Assembly (NCBI GenBank): GCA_019693395.1
Contig: JAAMXP010001359.1
Location: 1-34,706, forward strand
Source of the DNA: Ettlia oleoabundans
Lineage: Eukaryota; Chlorophyta; Chlorophyceae; Chlamydomonadales
Direction: 5' to 3'
Length of the DNA: 34,706 nucleotides
In this document: positions 23,101 to 33,060 of the stretch, piece after piece
Position numbering within the stretch: the first letter of the stretch is position 1
How the letters are laid out: each line of letters opens with the position of its first letter
Notes under the pieces: model-generated
The model's database searches: none
The model's input: the letters and a program-made list of their open reading frames with translations, nothing else
What the model was told of the DNA's origin: nothing
Made by a program: the position numbers and the translations under genes

Positions 23101-23323
23101 GGCGGCGGGATTGGCGGCAGGCGCTACCGTCCACTCGGCTGCCGCCAGGCGATTGCCACCCTTCGTCTTACGTCTCGGCGCATGACGTACCTACTGTATG
23201 AGCGTCTGCAGCCACAGTCGCAAGACTCAGCAGTTGAATGGCCCCGCGGCTCAGCCCGGACGGCCAAGCAGTTGTTGGACACTGCTGTTGCTGCAGCAGC
23301 GCGACGGCATATCGAGAAAACAT
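17158..23323 (-). CDS. ACSF2: ACSF2-type mitochondrial acyl-CoA synthetase (AMP-forming)
   Basis: Nineteen phase-consistent exons (minus order): 23323-23191, 23034-22796, 22509-22438, 22272-22227, 21961-21865, 21697-21642, 21366-21247, 20932-20833, 20632-20538, 20228-20126, 19940-19852, 19625-19548, 19314-19214, 18942-18859, 18591-18481, 18201-18151, 17886-17828, 17527-17440, 17211-17158; 591 aa (human ACSF2 about 615). It activates fatty acids to acyl-CoA via acyl-AMP. Motifs: P-loop TSGTTGSPK (253-261), [20 protein letters not shown] (394-401), HTGDLG (476-481), [17 protein letters not shown] and the catalytic Lys in TTTSGK (586). The order and [17 protein letters not shown] blocks fit ACSF2 best. 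The short first exon, [14 protein letters not shown] onward, is acid-free for about 40 residues with Arg, Leu and Ala, a good mitochondrial presequence. The C-terminus stops at SGKPQVTT, about 15 residues short of relatives, so a further spliced exon is possible. Confidence 0.9.
18369..18417. repeat. C-rich low-complexity tract in an intron
   Basis: Nearly pure C with a few A, G and T inside the intron between exons 18481-18591 and 18151-18201 of the ACSF2-like gene. The transcript strand is G-rich. Confidence 0.6.
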
Positions 23324-24214
23324 GGGCAATGAAGCAGTAATTAGGGGCTTGTGCTGCTTTCGACACCCGACCCTCAGATGGGCCGACCCACCGCCAGCTG
23401 GCCTAAACTCGCCTAGGTAGGTAAAACACGCCGTGGGGCCCTGCTTAAAAGCCTGCAGCGTACAAATGATTTAAGGTGGATGCAGCGCGCCTTCAATGGG
23501 TGCTCGCGCTCCCAAGGTCCATGCGGCGGCGCCTCATGCCTCCCGCCAGTTCCGCTTGCTGGCCCCAGGCAGCTTCCAGCCAGCCCCCGTGCAAACTCGC
23601 AGCAGCATTGCATACACAAGCGTTGATTTGCCATCAAGCCAGGCATAACTTGCTTCCAGACAGGTATCCAGACAAGGCAGGGAGCCAATAGTGTCAAGTA
23701 ACAGCATCGTTTGACAACCCGGGTACACTGCTGCAGGGGTGTTCTCTCGCAGCGGATCCAATTACACCCGTGTCAATGAGCATAAGTCATCAACAATGCA
23801 GATGTGCATTGCTGGATTCGGCATTCCAGCAAATTCGTCCAGTCAAGGACACCAGGGTATGCGGCGCACATGCGCATTGGTGCAGCACACATGCGCCCGC
23901 TGGTGCTGATGTCAGCAGGTCTGCAGCAATCCCGAGAGACCCGTGGATGGCGCATTGCTTGAAATTTCGGTCAGGTTTGCCTCGCTTAACCTATATCTCC
24001 ACGGTGAAACGGCTTGAACGTGCGGCCAATGCTGACCAGTGCGAGGGGGTGTGCAGGGCCCCTCCCCTGCTTGCAGTCATCCACCTCAGAGCGGCGCACA
24101 CTGCACAGTGGTACGCGTTTGGACAGCCGGCAGTGAGAGGGGCCGATCACCAGCACTGCGCCAACACCCAAACCTCATCCTAGCCCTCCTCGGTTCCTCA
24201 CCCTTTAATGACCA
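23324..24214. other. Divergent promoter region between ACSF2-like and CBM20 genes
   Basis: 891 bp between two outward-facing starts. It must contain both 5' UTRs and promoters. Open frames (for example plus strand 23770-24183) show no recognisable domain. If the CBM20 gene has an additional upstream exon, it lies here. Confidence 0.5.
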
Positions 24215-26271
24215 ATGACTTGCAGCTGCATCTGGCGTCTCCGGGCACCATGGGTCGCGCGGAATGCGCCTGACAGGCTCCCAGGTGCGGGGCTGTGCGG
24301 CGTGCGCCGCAGCAACTACAAGGGCGGGAGCAGCCTTGCTGCACCTCGTGTCATACATTGTCTCATTCAATCTTAAATTAGTACTGATCAGATCAAATTC
24401 CTACGTATGCCGGTCCCTCGCGTTTGTTTGTGCAGAGTAGGCGGAAACGCCAGCCTGCAGTGCATGTGACAGCGACCGCCGCAGCAGAGACCACCTCCCA
24501 CGCAACCAGGCCGGTGGCGGTTGCTGTGGAAGTGCTTGACTGCGGCCTACAGTTTGGAGAGCACCTACGCCTTGTTGGCAGCTGCGCTGAGCTGGGAAGC
24601 TGGGATGCGAGCGCCGCCCCCATGCTAACGTGGCAGGAGGGCAACAACTGGGTGGCTGAGTTGGCTATGTCCCCCGGCGAACACTCTTTCAAGCTGGTCA
24701 TCATGCGCGGCGATGGCGGGCAGCAGTGGGAGGATGGAGATAATCGCCAGCTGGATGTGCCGCAAGCGGCGGCGCCTGGTGGTGCCCCAGCAGTGCGTGC
24801 CATTTGCCGCTTTGGCGACACGGCTGGAATGCAGCTGGAAGAGCTGGCACCCGGCACAAAGCCCAGCAAGCCCAGCACACGGGTAGGAAGGCACATTGCT
24901 TGCGCTGGGCCCCTGTCTCAGTCAGCCTGTGTATCGACCTTTATGATCTATAAGAATCCTCTGTTAGTGACTACGCAAACATAACCAAAGCAACAAGTTC
25001 AATGGCCACTGCATTAGTCTGTGCGTCAGTTTCTGCCTCTCTTCCATTCAGCTCATTTGTGAGCCAGATCTTTATATTCCCTTCTGACGAATACCCGAAC
25101 TGAGGTGTTAACCGCCAGGTTGCAGCATGCTTCTGACTTTTGCTTCACCTCCTGATTACCTCGCCCAACCCCCGTGCACATACCTGTCTGCAGGCTGTTG
25201 CTGCTGAGGCCACTGCCCCAGCTGCCGCCGAGCTGCAGACAAGCAACACCTTGGACTTCCCTGTTGCTGCCCAGGAGCTGAAGAGCAGGTGAGGCGATGG
25301 ACAAGTTTAATTGCCAGTGACCAGGCGCGACGTAGCCACCTCTTGCTTTCTGCAAGGGATGCAGCAACTTCAGGTGAAGCACATCCATGAAGCAACTCCC
25401 CCCTGTTGGCAATGGCATCCCTGCCAACCAGGGTGGCCCCCATCCTGTTGTCCGGCCCTCTACAACTTCTGCAACCCTCACAAATTGTTACCAACGCCTC
25501 CATTCTTCTCTCAACCCTCTCTGCTGCAGCTCGGCCCTTAAAGCCAAGCTTGATGCTCCAGAAGCAGCCAACGGCAGCAGCCCCAAACCGGCTGCCGCCA
25601 ATGGTGCGGCACCGCAGGCATCGGTGTCAACGGCTGATGCCGCAGCAGCAGCGCCAGCAGCCAGCAGTGGTGCAGGCAAGGAGGCCGACAAGGAGGGTGA
25701 GGCTGCAGGAGGCAATAGCGGGCGTGGCAGCCGCTGGCGATCGCTGGCCACAGAGTTGGTGGTGGAGGAAGATCTGAAGCGCCAGCAGCAGAGCGCACAA
25801 GAGCTTGCGGAGGCTTGGCGGCGCAGCCGGGAGGTTAGCAGTCAGTCATCGTCCTCCAGTGCTGGCAAGTCTTCATTCTGGGGCCAGGGCGGGCCGGGCG
25901 GCGGTGCCATTGCGCTGCCGCTGCCCGTGCTGCTGCCGCTGTGCGCGGGGGCCCTTCTGGTTGGGGCTGCTGCACTGGGCGTGGTACCAGGCTTGGAGCT
26001 TGGCGGCCTGTCGGCGGCAGGCGGCAGCGGGCCCAGCGGGCTGGGCAGCGGCGCCTCCAGCGCCCTTGCTGGGCTGCAGAAGAGCGGTGGGGGCCTGTTG
26101 GATGCTTTCCAGTCCAGCTCCGGGGATGTGCTGTCAAACCTGAAAGCCAACTCAGCAAGCCTGCAGCAGAGCCTATCCACCGGCCTCTCTGACGCAGCAA
26201 GCGCTGCATCTGGGGCCACAAGCAGCCTGCAGAAATCCCTGGGCGGCTTCAGCTTTCCAAGCCCCAAATGA
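24215..26271 (+). CDS. CBM20 starch-binding protein with C-terminal membrane segment; start uncertain
   Basis: Firm exons: 24436-24882, 25194-25288, 25530-26271 (stop TGA), phases consistent. The first exon is uncertain: ATG 24215 spliced at 24301 (29 codons, transit-like), or ATG 24264 spliced at a better donor (CCAG|GTGCGG) at 24284; both join in phase 0. SRRKRQPAVHVTATAAAETT resembles the end of a chloroplast transit peptide. A CBM20 domain follows: VAVEVLDCGLQFGEHLRLVG, AELGSWDAS, MLTWQEGNNWVAEL, GEHSFKLV and WEDGDNRQLDV. These supply the conserved Trp of both starch-binding sites and the GxNR-type end. Next come an Ala-rich linker, a charged helical stretch (VVEEDLKRQQQSAQELAEAW), a hydrophobic span of about 26 residues (LPLPVLLPLCAGALLVGAAA onward) and a Gly/Ser tail with amphipathic LQKS/LQQS repeats. 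Likely a plastid membrane protein that binds starch; no catalytic domain. Function beyond binding is inference. Confidence 0.8.
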
Positions 26272-26821
26272 AAAAGTAAAGCCACTGTCCGACGCATTTC
26301 CATTGCCTTTTGTTCTCTGATTTTTAGGGTGCGTAAAGCGTTGGCTCCCCATTCATTTGCAATGCGTTTCTCTTATGCTGCCAATACTGACCTGCTCCCA
26401 AGCATCCCCTGCTTCTTTCTCTCCCATTAGCGGGTGCAGCACAGCTTGCACGTGCGCCACCCAATACCCAACCCTCCACCCTTGAACGAACTGATTTACC
26501 CTGTGACAACTTCCCTTTGATCCGCTCCGCTTTGAAACACCCCATAACGCCAATCCTGCAGTTCATGGCGCAAGCCTCCACTGGTGTTCGCACCCCCTGC
26601 TCTTGATTGTTGGCCCCTCAGGCAGCTAGCTAGCGCCACGCCACCCGCCCTGATTATGTCTACGTCTATGTGTAGTCCCTGCAAAGTAATGTGTCATTGA
26701 TAGTGCCGTCTGTGATTTCATGCGCTCCTGCTCTCCTCACCGTTTCACCTGTGCTGACATTCTGCAGCAGGCTTGCCGCCGAAGTGGGCACCCCTTTATA
26801 CCATGGGTGCCCCCCTTTCCC

Positions 26822-26826
26822 TGTAA
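26822..26826 (+). terminator. Candidate poly(A) signal TGTAA for the CBM20 gene
   Basis: TGTAA in an AT-rich context (ctgtaatatatc) about 550 nt after the stop at 26271. A second TGTAA lies near 26929. A 5-mer by itself is weak evidence. Confidence 0.35.
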
Positions 26827-27016
26827 TATATCACGGGAGCATCCGCGACCTGGCAAGCTGGCGAGAGCAGGATAGGGGAGGAAAGAAGTGTCCGGCGTGC
26901 AGAAGTGGACTGGGCGAAGGAGTTGCCTCTGTAAACCTCATATTGGTAGTCACGCCCGATTGTAATACTGATTGCCTGCATAGCAACCCAGCTTTGATGC
27001 GGACAACTGACGTAAC

Positions 27017-27021
27017 TTACA
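27017..27021 (-). terminator. Candidate poly(A) signal TGTAA for the ZEP gene
   Basis: TGTAA on the minus strand about 670 nt after the ZEP stop; no closer copy was seen. The distance makes it tentative. Confidence 0.3.
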
Positions 27022-27687
27022 AGACGGGCACATGAGCGCATGATGCCATAAAACAACGGTTGAACTTGGAAACCGGACCGTGGCGGCACAAGCAGGTGGG
27101 CAGCTGGGGGCGCCCTTTGTGGAGCCAAGGAATGGCGGTCCCGGAAACGACCAGCAGGCTAACTAAGGTGATGGGAATAGCAGAGTCAAATGAGGAATGG
27201 AAAGGGATTCCCGAGATGAGATGAATCAACAATGGAACGGACTGCCGGGCTCTGGCTGGCACAGCAGCTGGGTGCCAGGACGCATGAGGCAGAGGCGGCG
27301 GGAAGGGATATAACGAAACTGGGGGCACTCTGTTCTGTGCGGGGAGCAAAAAGCAAGGGTGGCGCACGCGCAAAAGATGCAAGGAGGCGCCAAAGAGGTC
27401 GGGCATTCTTGGAAAGACGACTATGGTGCAAATGCTGGTGTACAAACAAGGTGCTGTGCTGGGGTTTAGGGGCACTGTTCCCCTTTGTGTTCTTCTCTTG
27501 CTATCTACTTGCTAAACGAATAATAACCCGGAAGGGCAGGCATGGCAAGGCAAAAAGTGAGGTGCAAGGGTGCACGGCAGGGTGCTTCTTGGAAACAAGG
27601 CAGCGACGAGCTCGAGCCAGCTGGCATTGCCACTGGGGAGGGCCTGCAAGGGGGCTGCTTTGCCAGGGTTTTGCGTTCCACTGCTCT

Positions 27688-30600
27688 TTACTTGCCGCTC
27701 AGCGCGACGTGCTGCCAGCCTGCACCCGACACCTGCGCCGCTGCCGCTGCCGCCCTGCGACGGTCGTAGCTGCCGTGGCGGCCCCCGTCCTCCAACAAGC
27801 TCTTGTGGATCATGCGCACACGGAACTGGCCGCGCTGCTGACCCTCCTGCTCAGTGGGTCCGAAGCTGACCAAGTCGTCGGGGCGGAGGCGGAGGGGCGT
27901 GTGTGGCGCCAGGCGCCGCCCGTTCACCCACGTGCCCTGCTGGCTGCCCAGGTCGGTGATGTGGTAGTCACCCAGCTCTGCAAGGAGACAAGCAGAAAGA
28001 AAGAAACGAGGGTGGACGGCAGGGTGGGTGGCTTGGCTGGGAAGGAAGTGAGGCAATGAATCATTCCAAGGTAGAACAGCGATGTAGCAGACGGGGGCAA
28101 CTGAGGAAGCGGCAATGATTGGGCAAGCCACGCACTGGCGCCACGGCTAGCGGGCAGAGGCAGGACTGGACAGGTAGGACCTGTTGGGTGACCGCATTAC
28201 CACACTTGGACTGGCCCCAGCACTCACCGCACTGGTGCAGCCGCGCGTGCTGCTGTGAGGCGCCCGCTGATTCCAGCCGCATCTCGCAGCCTGCAGCGCT
28301 GCCCACGGTGACGCCCTGGCGCGTGATCACAGGTGACTGCCGCTTGGCTGCCTCAAACTCCAGGTGAAGCGCCTCCTCTGGGCTCACAGATGTGCTATCC
28401 GCGACTGCAGCGGTTGTGTGTGAGGGGGACAGGGTCGGGGTCAGAAGGGGGGGATGGGTGGTTGGTCGGCGACGGGGCGGCAAGGCGGCGTGCGTGCTTG
28501 CTGGGGTGAGGGTGGGGGGGGGGCTGCGCGCTTGATGGGATGCTCGCAAGTGTTAACAGACGGGCCACAAAGGGTGGGATGGGTGGGCGTAATCCAAGGC
28601 AAGCAACGCAACTGCGCATGCGGCACGACATCAGCAGCAGCGGGACTTCATGTGGGCGGCCAGCAGTAAGGGCTGTATTGCTCACCTGCCGCGGGGGTGA
28701 GCACCCAGTGCGCATGTGAGGCGCGCAGCAGGGCGTCGTCGTCGCGCATGAACAGGGGGAAGTCGCTCTCACGGAACCCATGGGGCTGGTCGGCGATTCG
28801 GCAGGACGGCACACGGCGGGAGGCGGCCAGCGCCCCGCGGAAACCGCCCAGCACGCGGCTCAGCGTGCCAGGCATGCTGGCCTTCATGACAACCTGCGGT
28901 ACCGTGGGCCGTGGGTGCAGGGGCGGTGCACATAGAGTCGGCATCAAGGGCAACACAATGCTTTGGCAGGGCGATAACATGCCGCCAATGACACAGGGGG
29001 CTTCCACACACCTACCCTCTGGCACATAGTCTGACCCATCCTTTCAAAGCATGTCAAGGTCAAACCCTACACAGCAGTGCACTATCTTTGGATGCCAATA
29101 CCCCCCACCATGTGGCTCACCTGCCCGATTACACGTCCGGGGTGTGGGATCTTAAAACGCATGATCCACTCCAGCGGCCCCAGCCCCTCCCCGAGGTACG
29201 CCTTGTATGTGGAGGCCATGTAGGCAGCCATGCCCGCCATGCCGTGGATGGAGGCGGCGCGCACCACGCGCTTCTGCAGTAGAGAAAGAAGCAAAGAATT
29301 AGGCGGCGGGAGAGCAGGTGGCAGCTGGAGCCTCAGTGGGTGCAAAAGGTGTCGTGATGGAGGCCCAGGACTTCCTGCATTTGTGGCTGTCGCGCTGACA
29401 ACAAAGTGCAGCTGCCGACGCATACCCCGCCCGCCGAACTGCCCGCAACACACTGCCCCGCCCCACCCAAGCAATGGAACCACATTTGTCATGGACGTGG
29501 GTGCCAGCACGCAACCATCTGAGCACCCACCTGCATATATCCATTCAGTATCCCCTCAACATTCATCCCTGTGTCGGCAGCGCCCGCCTCCTGCACCCTG
29601 TCTGCCTCCTTGCACAGGTCCAGCACCAGCTGGTACGCATCCTCAATCGCCATGCAACCGCCCTGTCCAAGGTTAGGCTGCATGGCGTGCGCCGAGTCGC
29701 CCAGCAGCACCACGCGGCCTGCGGGAATGGGGCAGGAGTGAAGGTGGGTGGTGGTAGTGGGCAAGGTTGGGTTGGGGTTGTCTGGACCCAAAAATATTTG
29801 CAGAGTGTACGTAACTGCATCCTGCTTGCTTTTGCTCGACAGTTTTCGGCAACAATTGGCAGGTGCTGGCTGCTGATTGCGGCATCCCTCACCGTCAGTC
29901 CACTTGAACATAGGAGCCCTGTCGTAGATATCACGCCGCATGATCTCATCCTCAGGGGTGGCCTTGATCAGATCCGTTACTGCAGGGAGGAACCAAGGAG
30001 AGAACGTGGCAGTTTTGACATGCATGTGTTGGTGTGGATGCCAATGGGAGAAGGTGAAGGGTGCAAGTTGTTGGTGGAATGCGACCCTGCAAGGGAGCAG
30101 CATTTCATCGGCAGCATGCAGGCTGCCGAAAACTTCACACACCAGGGCCCTGATGCATGCAACCTGCAGCAAGCCTGCCAGGCAGCCAGTGTGCACAGGC
30201 AGGCAGGCAGGCAGGAAGGCAGCCAGGCAGGCAAATACAAACTTTCCACCCCGCTTCAACTCACCATGGTGGGTCCAACTACCAAAGATCTCCATCAGCC
30301 GCTGCTTGCGCATGCCAGGGGGGTCTGCGGGCAAGGAGAGGTCGGATAAGGAGTGGACCCGGTGCCAGGAGGTGCTCTTCGGTGTTGGCAGCATATGGGG
30401 TTGATTTGCAGCGTGCAGGGCAAGCCGTGGGCAGGCATGGAGGGAGGCAGGGAAAACAAGCACCAAGGGGGTCATGCAGCATCGTGCAGTGCCAGCCAAA
30501 CAAATTCCTCTAGCCGGGCAACAAACTGCAGACGATGCCCCTCTTCTTAGGCAGCTGCACGGCAGCTCCTGGCCCCTTCTGTCACTCACCGGTACCGTTT

Positions 30601-32847
30601 GCGGGTTCCTTGTGGAAGCCGTACCACTGCATCTTTCCCCCTCCCACATCGCTGCTCACAAAGTACTTGCCGTTGCCCAGGAACACCCGGTAGCCGACTG
30701 CGGCACAAGGAAAGAGGGAAGCAACCACCATGAAGGAAGGAAAGCAGGCGGGTGTGAGCAGAGAAAGGAAGCTGGGCAGAGTTTCAACTAGGACATCCCA
30801 TCGCAAGCAGCGCCATCGGGCCCACTCCAAACGCCCCTCTCTGCCCGGTGTAATGCACCCCGCATTTGATGGCTGCACACCATCGCCAAAAACCCTCACA
30901 CCCATCTGGGCGCACCTATGTCAATGTCCGCGGGCGTGAAATCCGAGATGCCGGTGTAGCATGTGTACTGGGAGTAGTTGGCCTGGCTGTCGCCCACCAT
31001 GCGCCGCCGAACCTTGGACCAAATACCGTCGGCGCCCACCAGCAGATCACCGCTGAACCGCCGCCCGTCCTCGGCGATGGCCGTTACCACCTGCACATGG
31101 CAAGTTGTTGTGAAGGTTGTGAGGTCAATTCCTTGGTTTCAACGATAGAGAAACCCAGGGTGTTTTCACATTTCAGTGTTTGCGACCACCCTGTGTCATC
31201 AAACCCCAAGCATCTACCGCCGCAAACTGCTTCATGCCACATCGGAACGATAACATGTTGAGCAATTAAACTGCTCGCTCCTCTAACCTCCCCTCCCAAT
31301 CTCTGCCTGCTCAACACTCCGCCTCACCTTCTTCCCGGTAGCTGGGTCCACAGCCTGCTCATAGTCCACGATGGTCACGCTGTTCAGGATCACGCCCTCA
31401 CCAGCAATCCTGCGGCAGGCATCAGCCAGGATCTCCTGCAGGGCAGCACGCGCGCAGGGGGTGGCGCACAACAGCTCACAGAAGGGCACACGAGGTAGCA
31501 CAAGTGGAATGACGCCAGGTGGCAAGCGGCGGGGCACAGCAGCAGGAAGCTCTAGCACGCTGACCGGGAAGGCAGCCAGAGCTTAGCAGCTCAAAAGCCT
31601 CCCAAAGCAGCCGTCCAGGCAGCAAAAGCGCAGCCAATCATCCCAGCCTGTCACCTGTAGGGTGATGCGGGATATGACGCGGGTGACGGGCAGGCCCATG
31701 TCGACAGCGGGGTGGAAAGTGTCAAACTTGACATACCTGCGGTGCAAGGGCAGTGGTACACCGGCAGGCACTGTTATGTTAGGCTGGCACTGGAAATCCT
31801 GCCAGCTGCTCCACAGCACCACTGTGAATGACAGACTGCTGATTGTTGATCAGCTACAACTGGCAGAACGCGCTGCACAGCTGGGACAACATGGCCGGCC
31901 AGTGGTGCCACAGTCCAAGGGAGTACAAACCCAGGAAGAAAGCAGGAAAGACCGTGAGGCAGGTGATGACGCACCAGTCTCCCGTCACGCCGTCGCACAG
32001 GCCATTGATGCGGTCGCCAGTGATGCACCCCTCCTCATACACACGCTCAGCCACGTTGTGGTCGAGCGCTTCGAGGGCGCCCAGCGCGTTGCTCTGGATC
32101 TGTGGGGCGAAAAACATAGGAGGGCAGGTTGGTGGGAGGGTGATGACTGAGGTGGCTGCCTGCCGGGTAAAGGGTAAGATGGCTGGCTAACAGCAGGGAG
32201 GTGGGAGCTGCTCGCAACTGGCCAAAACCCAAACACGCTGGCCATTTAAATCCTTATCTCAGCAGGAATTTAGGGTTTCCAAGGTCAGCGAGTGCGGTGG
32301 CAGGACAGTAAGTGCTCGCTGACTGTGCGGCTGTTTGCTGCCAGAGTAGCCCGCTGGTTGCCAAGGGCTACACGGCCGTCAGCTGTGGGCTCGCCACTTG
32401 CTGGCACAACTCATGATTCCTTCACCCACCGTGCACACCACACACCTGGATGGGGCCACGGTACTTGCCCTCTCCACGGATGGCTGTCATGTCCCGCTCC
32501 AGTACAACCACCTCAAACCCACGCTTGAGCAGCCCCACTGCCAGCACCAGCCCGCCAATGCCGGCGCCAGCAATAACGACCTTCATTGGCGGCTTGCCAC
32601 TGCCAGAGGCCGCCGGCGGCACCTCTGTGCTAGTGGGCGCTGCAGCTGCACGGCAGGGGTGCATGCTGCGGTGGCTGGCGGCAGCGCAGGGTGGCGACCG
32701 AGGCGCCGCTGCCATGGCGGCGGGAGCTGCACCGCCAACAAAGGAGGAGCGCCTGCTGGCCAGCGTCTGCAGCTGCGACTGCGCGCTCCTGCTCTGCAAG
32801 CATGCCGCAGGGGCGGCAGCAAGCTGCTGCTGGGTGCAAGTGCGCAT
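27688..32847 (-). CDS. ZEP: Zeaxanthin epoxidase with FHA domain, plastid
   Basis: Thirteen GT-AG exons (minus order): 32847-32446, 32099-31975, 31736-31655, 31435-31328, 31090-30916, 30697-30590, 30324-30265, 29979-29893, 29718-29531, 29273-29121, 28893-28686, 28404-28228, 27977-27688; 720 aa, phases consistent. ZEP converts zeaxanthin to antheraxanthin and violaxanthin, using FAD, O2 and NADPH via ferredoxin, in the xanthophyll cycle. An Ala/Ser/Arg-rich transit peptide covers roughly the first 60-85 residues. Then come the FAD dinucleotide fold GAGIGG (94-99), VTGDWYVKFDTFHPA, GLPVTRVISRITLQ, GDLLVGADGIWSKV (253-266), FVSSDVGGGKMQWYGFHKEP, GDSAHAMQP (389-397) with NLGQGGCMAIEDAYQL, and STYKAYLGEGLGPL with PHPGRV. 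The C-terminal FHA domain (about 575-690) includes VTVGSAAGCEMRL, QQHARLH and GSQQGTWVNGRRL. Order and length match plant ZEP (about 660-670 aa). The FHA domain is a phosphothreonine-binding fold of unclear role in ZEP. Start is the first Met of exon 1; an in-frame Met at residue 45 is an alternative. Confidence 0.95.
28513..28523. repeat. G tract in a ZEP intron
   Basis: A G run on the plus strand inside the intron between exons 28686-28893 and 28228-28404, within a wider G-rich stretch from about 28425. Confidence 0.6.
30197..30233. repeat. (GGCA)n tetranucleotide repeat in a ZEP intron
   Basis: Imperfect GGCA units (aggcaggcaggcaggcagga and on) in the intron between exons 30265-30324 and 29893-29979. 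The transcript strand reads TGCC repeats. Confidence 0.75.
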
Positions 32848-33060
32848 CGCGAGTGCCTGCCAGTCGCGGTCGGGTTACTAGCGCCCAAGTCCACTTGCAA
32901 GAGGTAAAGACTGCAGATACGAGTTCTGAGATGTGGAGCTGGCGTCTGGGCGCAACCATTAGATCCGCCTGCCACAGATTGCATCGGCCAACGTGGCAAC
33001 TGCAGTAAACGGAGAGAATGCCATTTTTCTTTCAGGGCCATCTAACTTGATCATTCAGAT
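32848..33060. promoter_or_regulatory. 213-bp bidirectional promoter between ZEP and SDS22
   Basis: ZEP starts leftward at 32847 and the SDS22-like gene starts rightward at 33061, so 213 bp hold both promoters and 5' UTRs. An ACGTGGC (G-box/ABRE core, 32991-32997) lies inside. Just before the SDS22 ATG there is a pyrimidine-rich tract (ccatttttctttcagg) that also looks like a splice acceptor, so a 5' UTR intron for SDS22 is possible. No TATA box is obvious. Confidence 0.55.

Larger units (their letters stand above)
26272..27687. other. Convergent intergenic region (CBM20 gene and ZEP 3' sides)
   Basis: 1,416 bp between two facing stops. Open frames on both strands (for example plus 26691-27035, minus 27017-27475) carry no domain I recognise. 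TGTAA occurs on the plus strand at 26822-26826 and on the minus strand at 27017-27021, which would give 3' UTRs of about 550 and 670 nt ending without overlap. Confidence 0.5.

Noticed and set aside
23770..24183. Plus-strand 137-codon open frame upstream of the CBM20 gene
   Set aside because: No recognisable sequence and no phase-compatible donor was established to join it to the CBM20 exons. It could still be 5' UTR.
27232..28059. Plus-strand 275-codon open frame with a possible membrane span
   Set aside because: Its right part is antisense to the last exon of ZEP, where GC-rich codons keep the opposite strand open. No family similarity or splice context supports it.
29474..30349. Plus-strand 291-codon open frame
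   Set aside because: It is antisense across ZEP exons and introns, including the GGCA repeat, and has no coherent domain.
29489..30649. Minus-strand 386-codon continuous frame
   Set aside because: It runs through several clear ZEP introns. The conserved ZEP protein needs them spliced out; only pieces of this frame are exonic.
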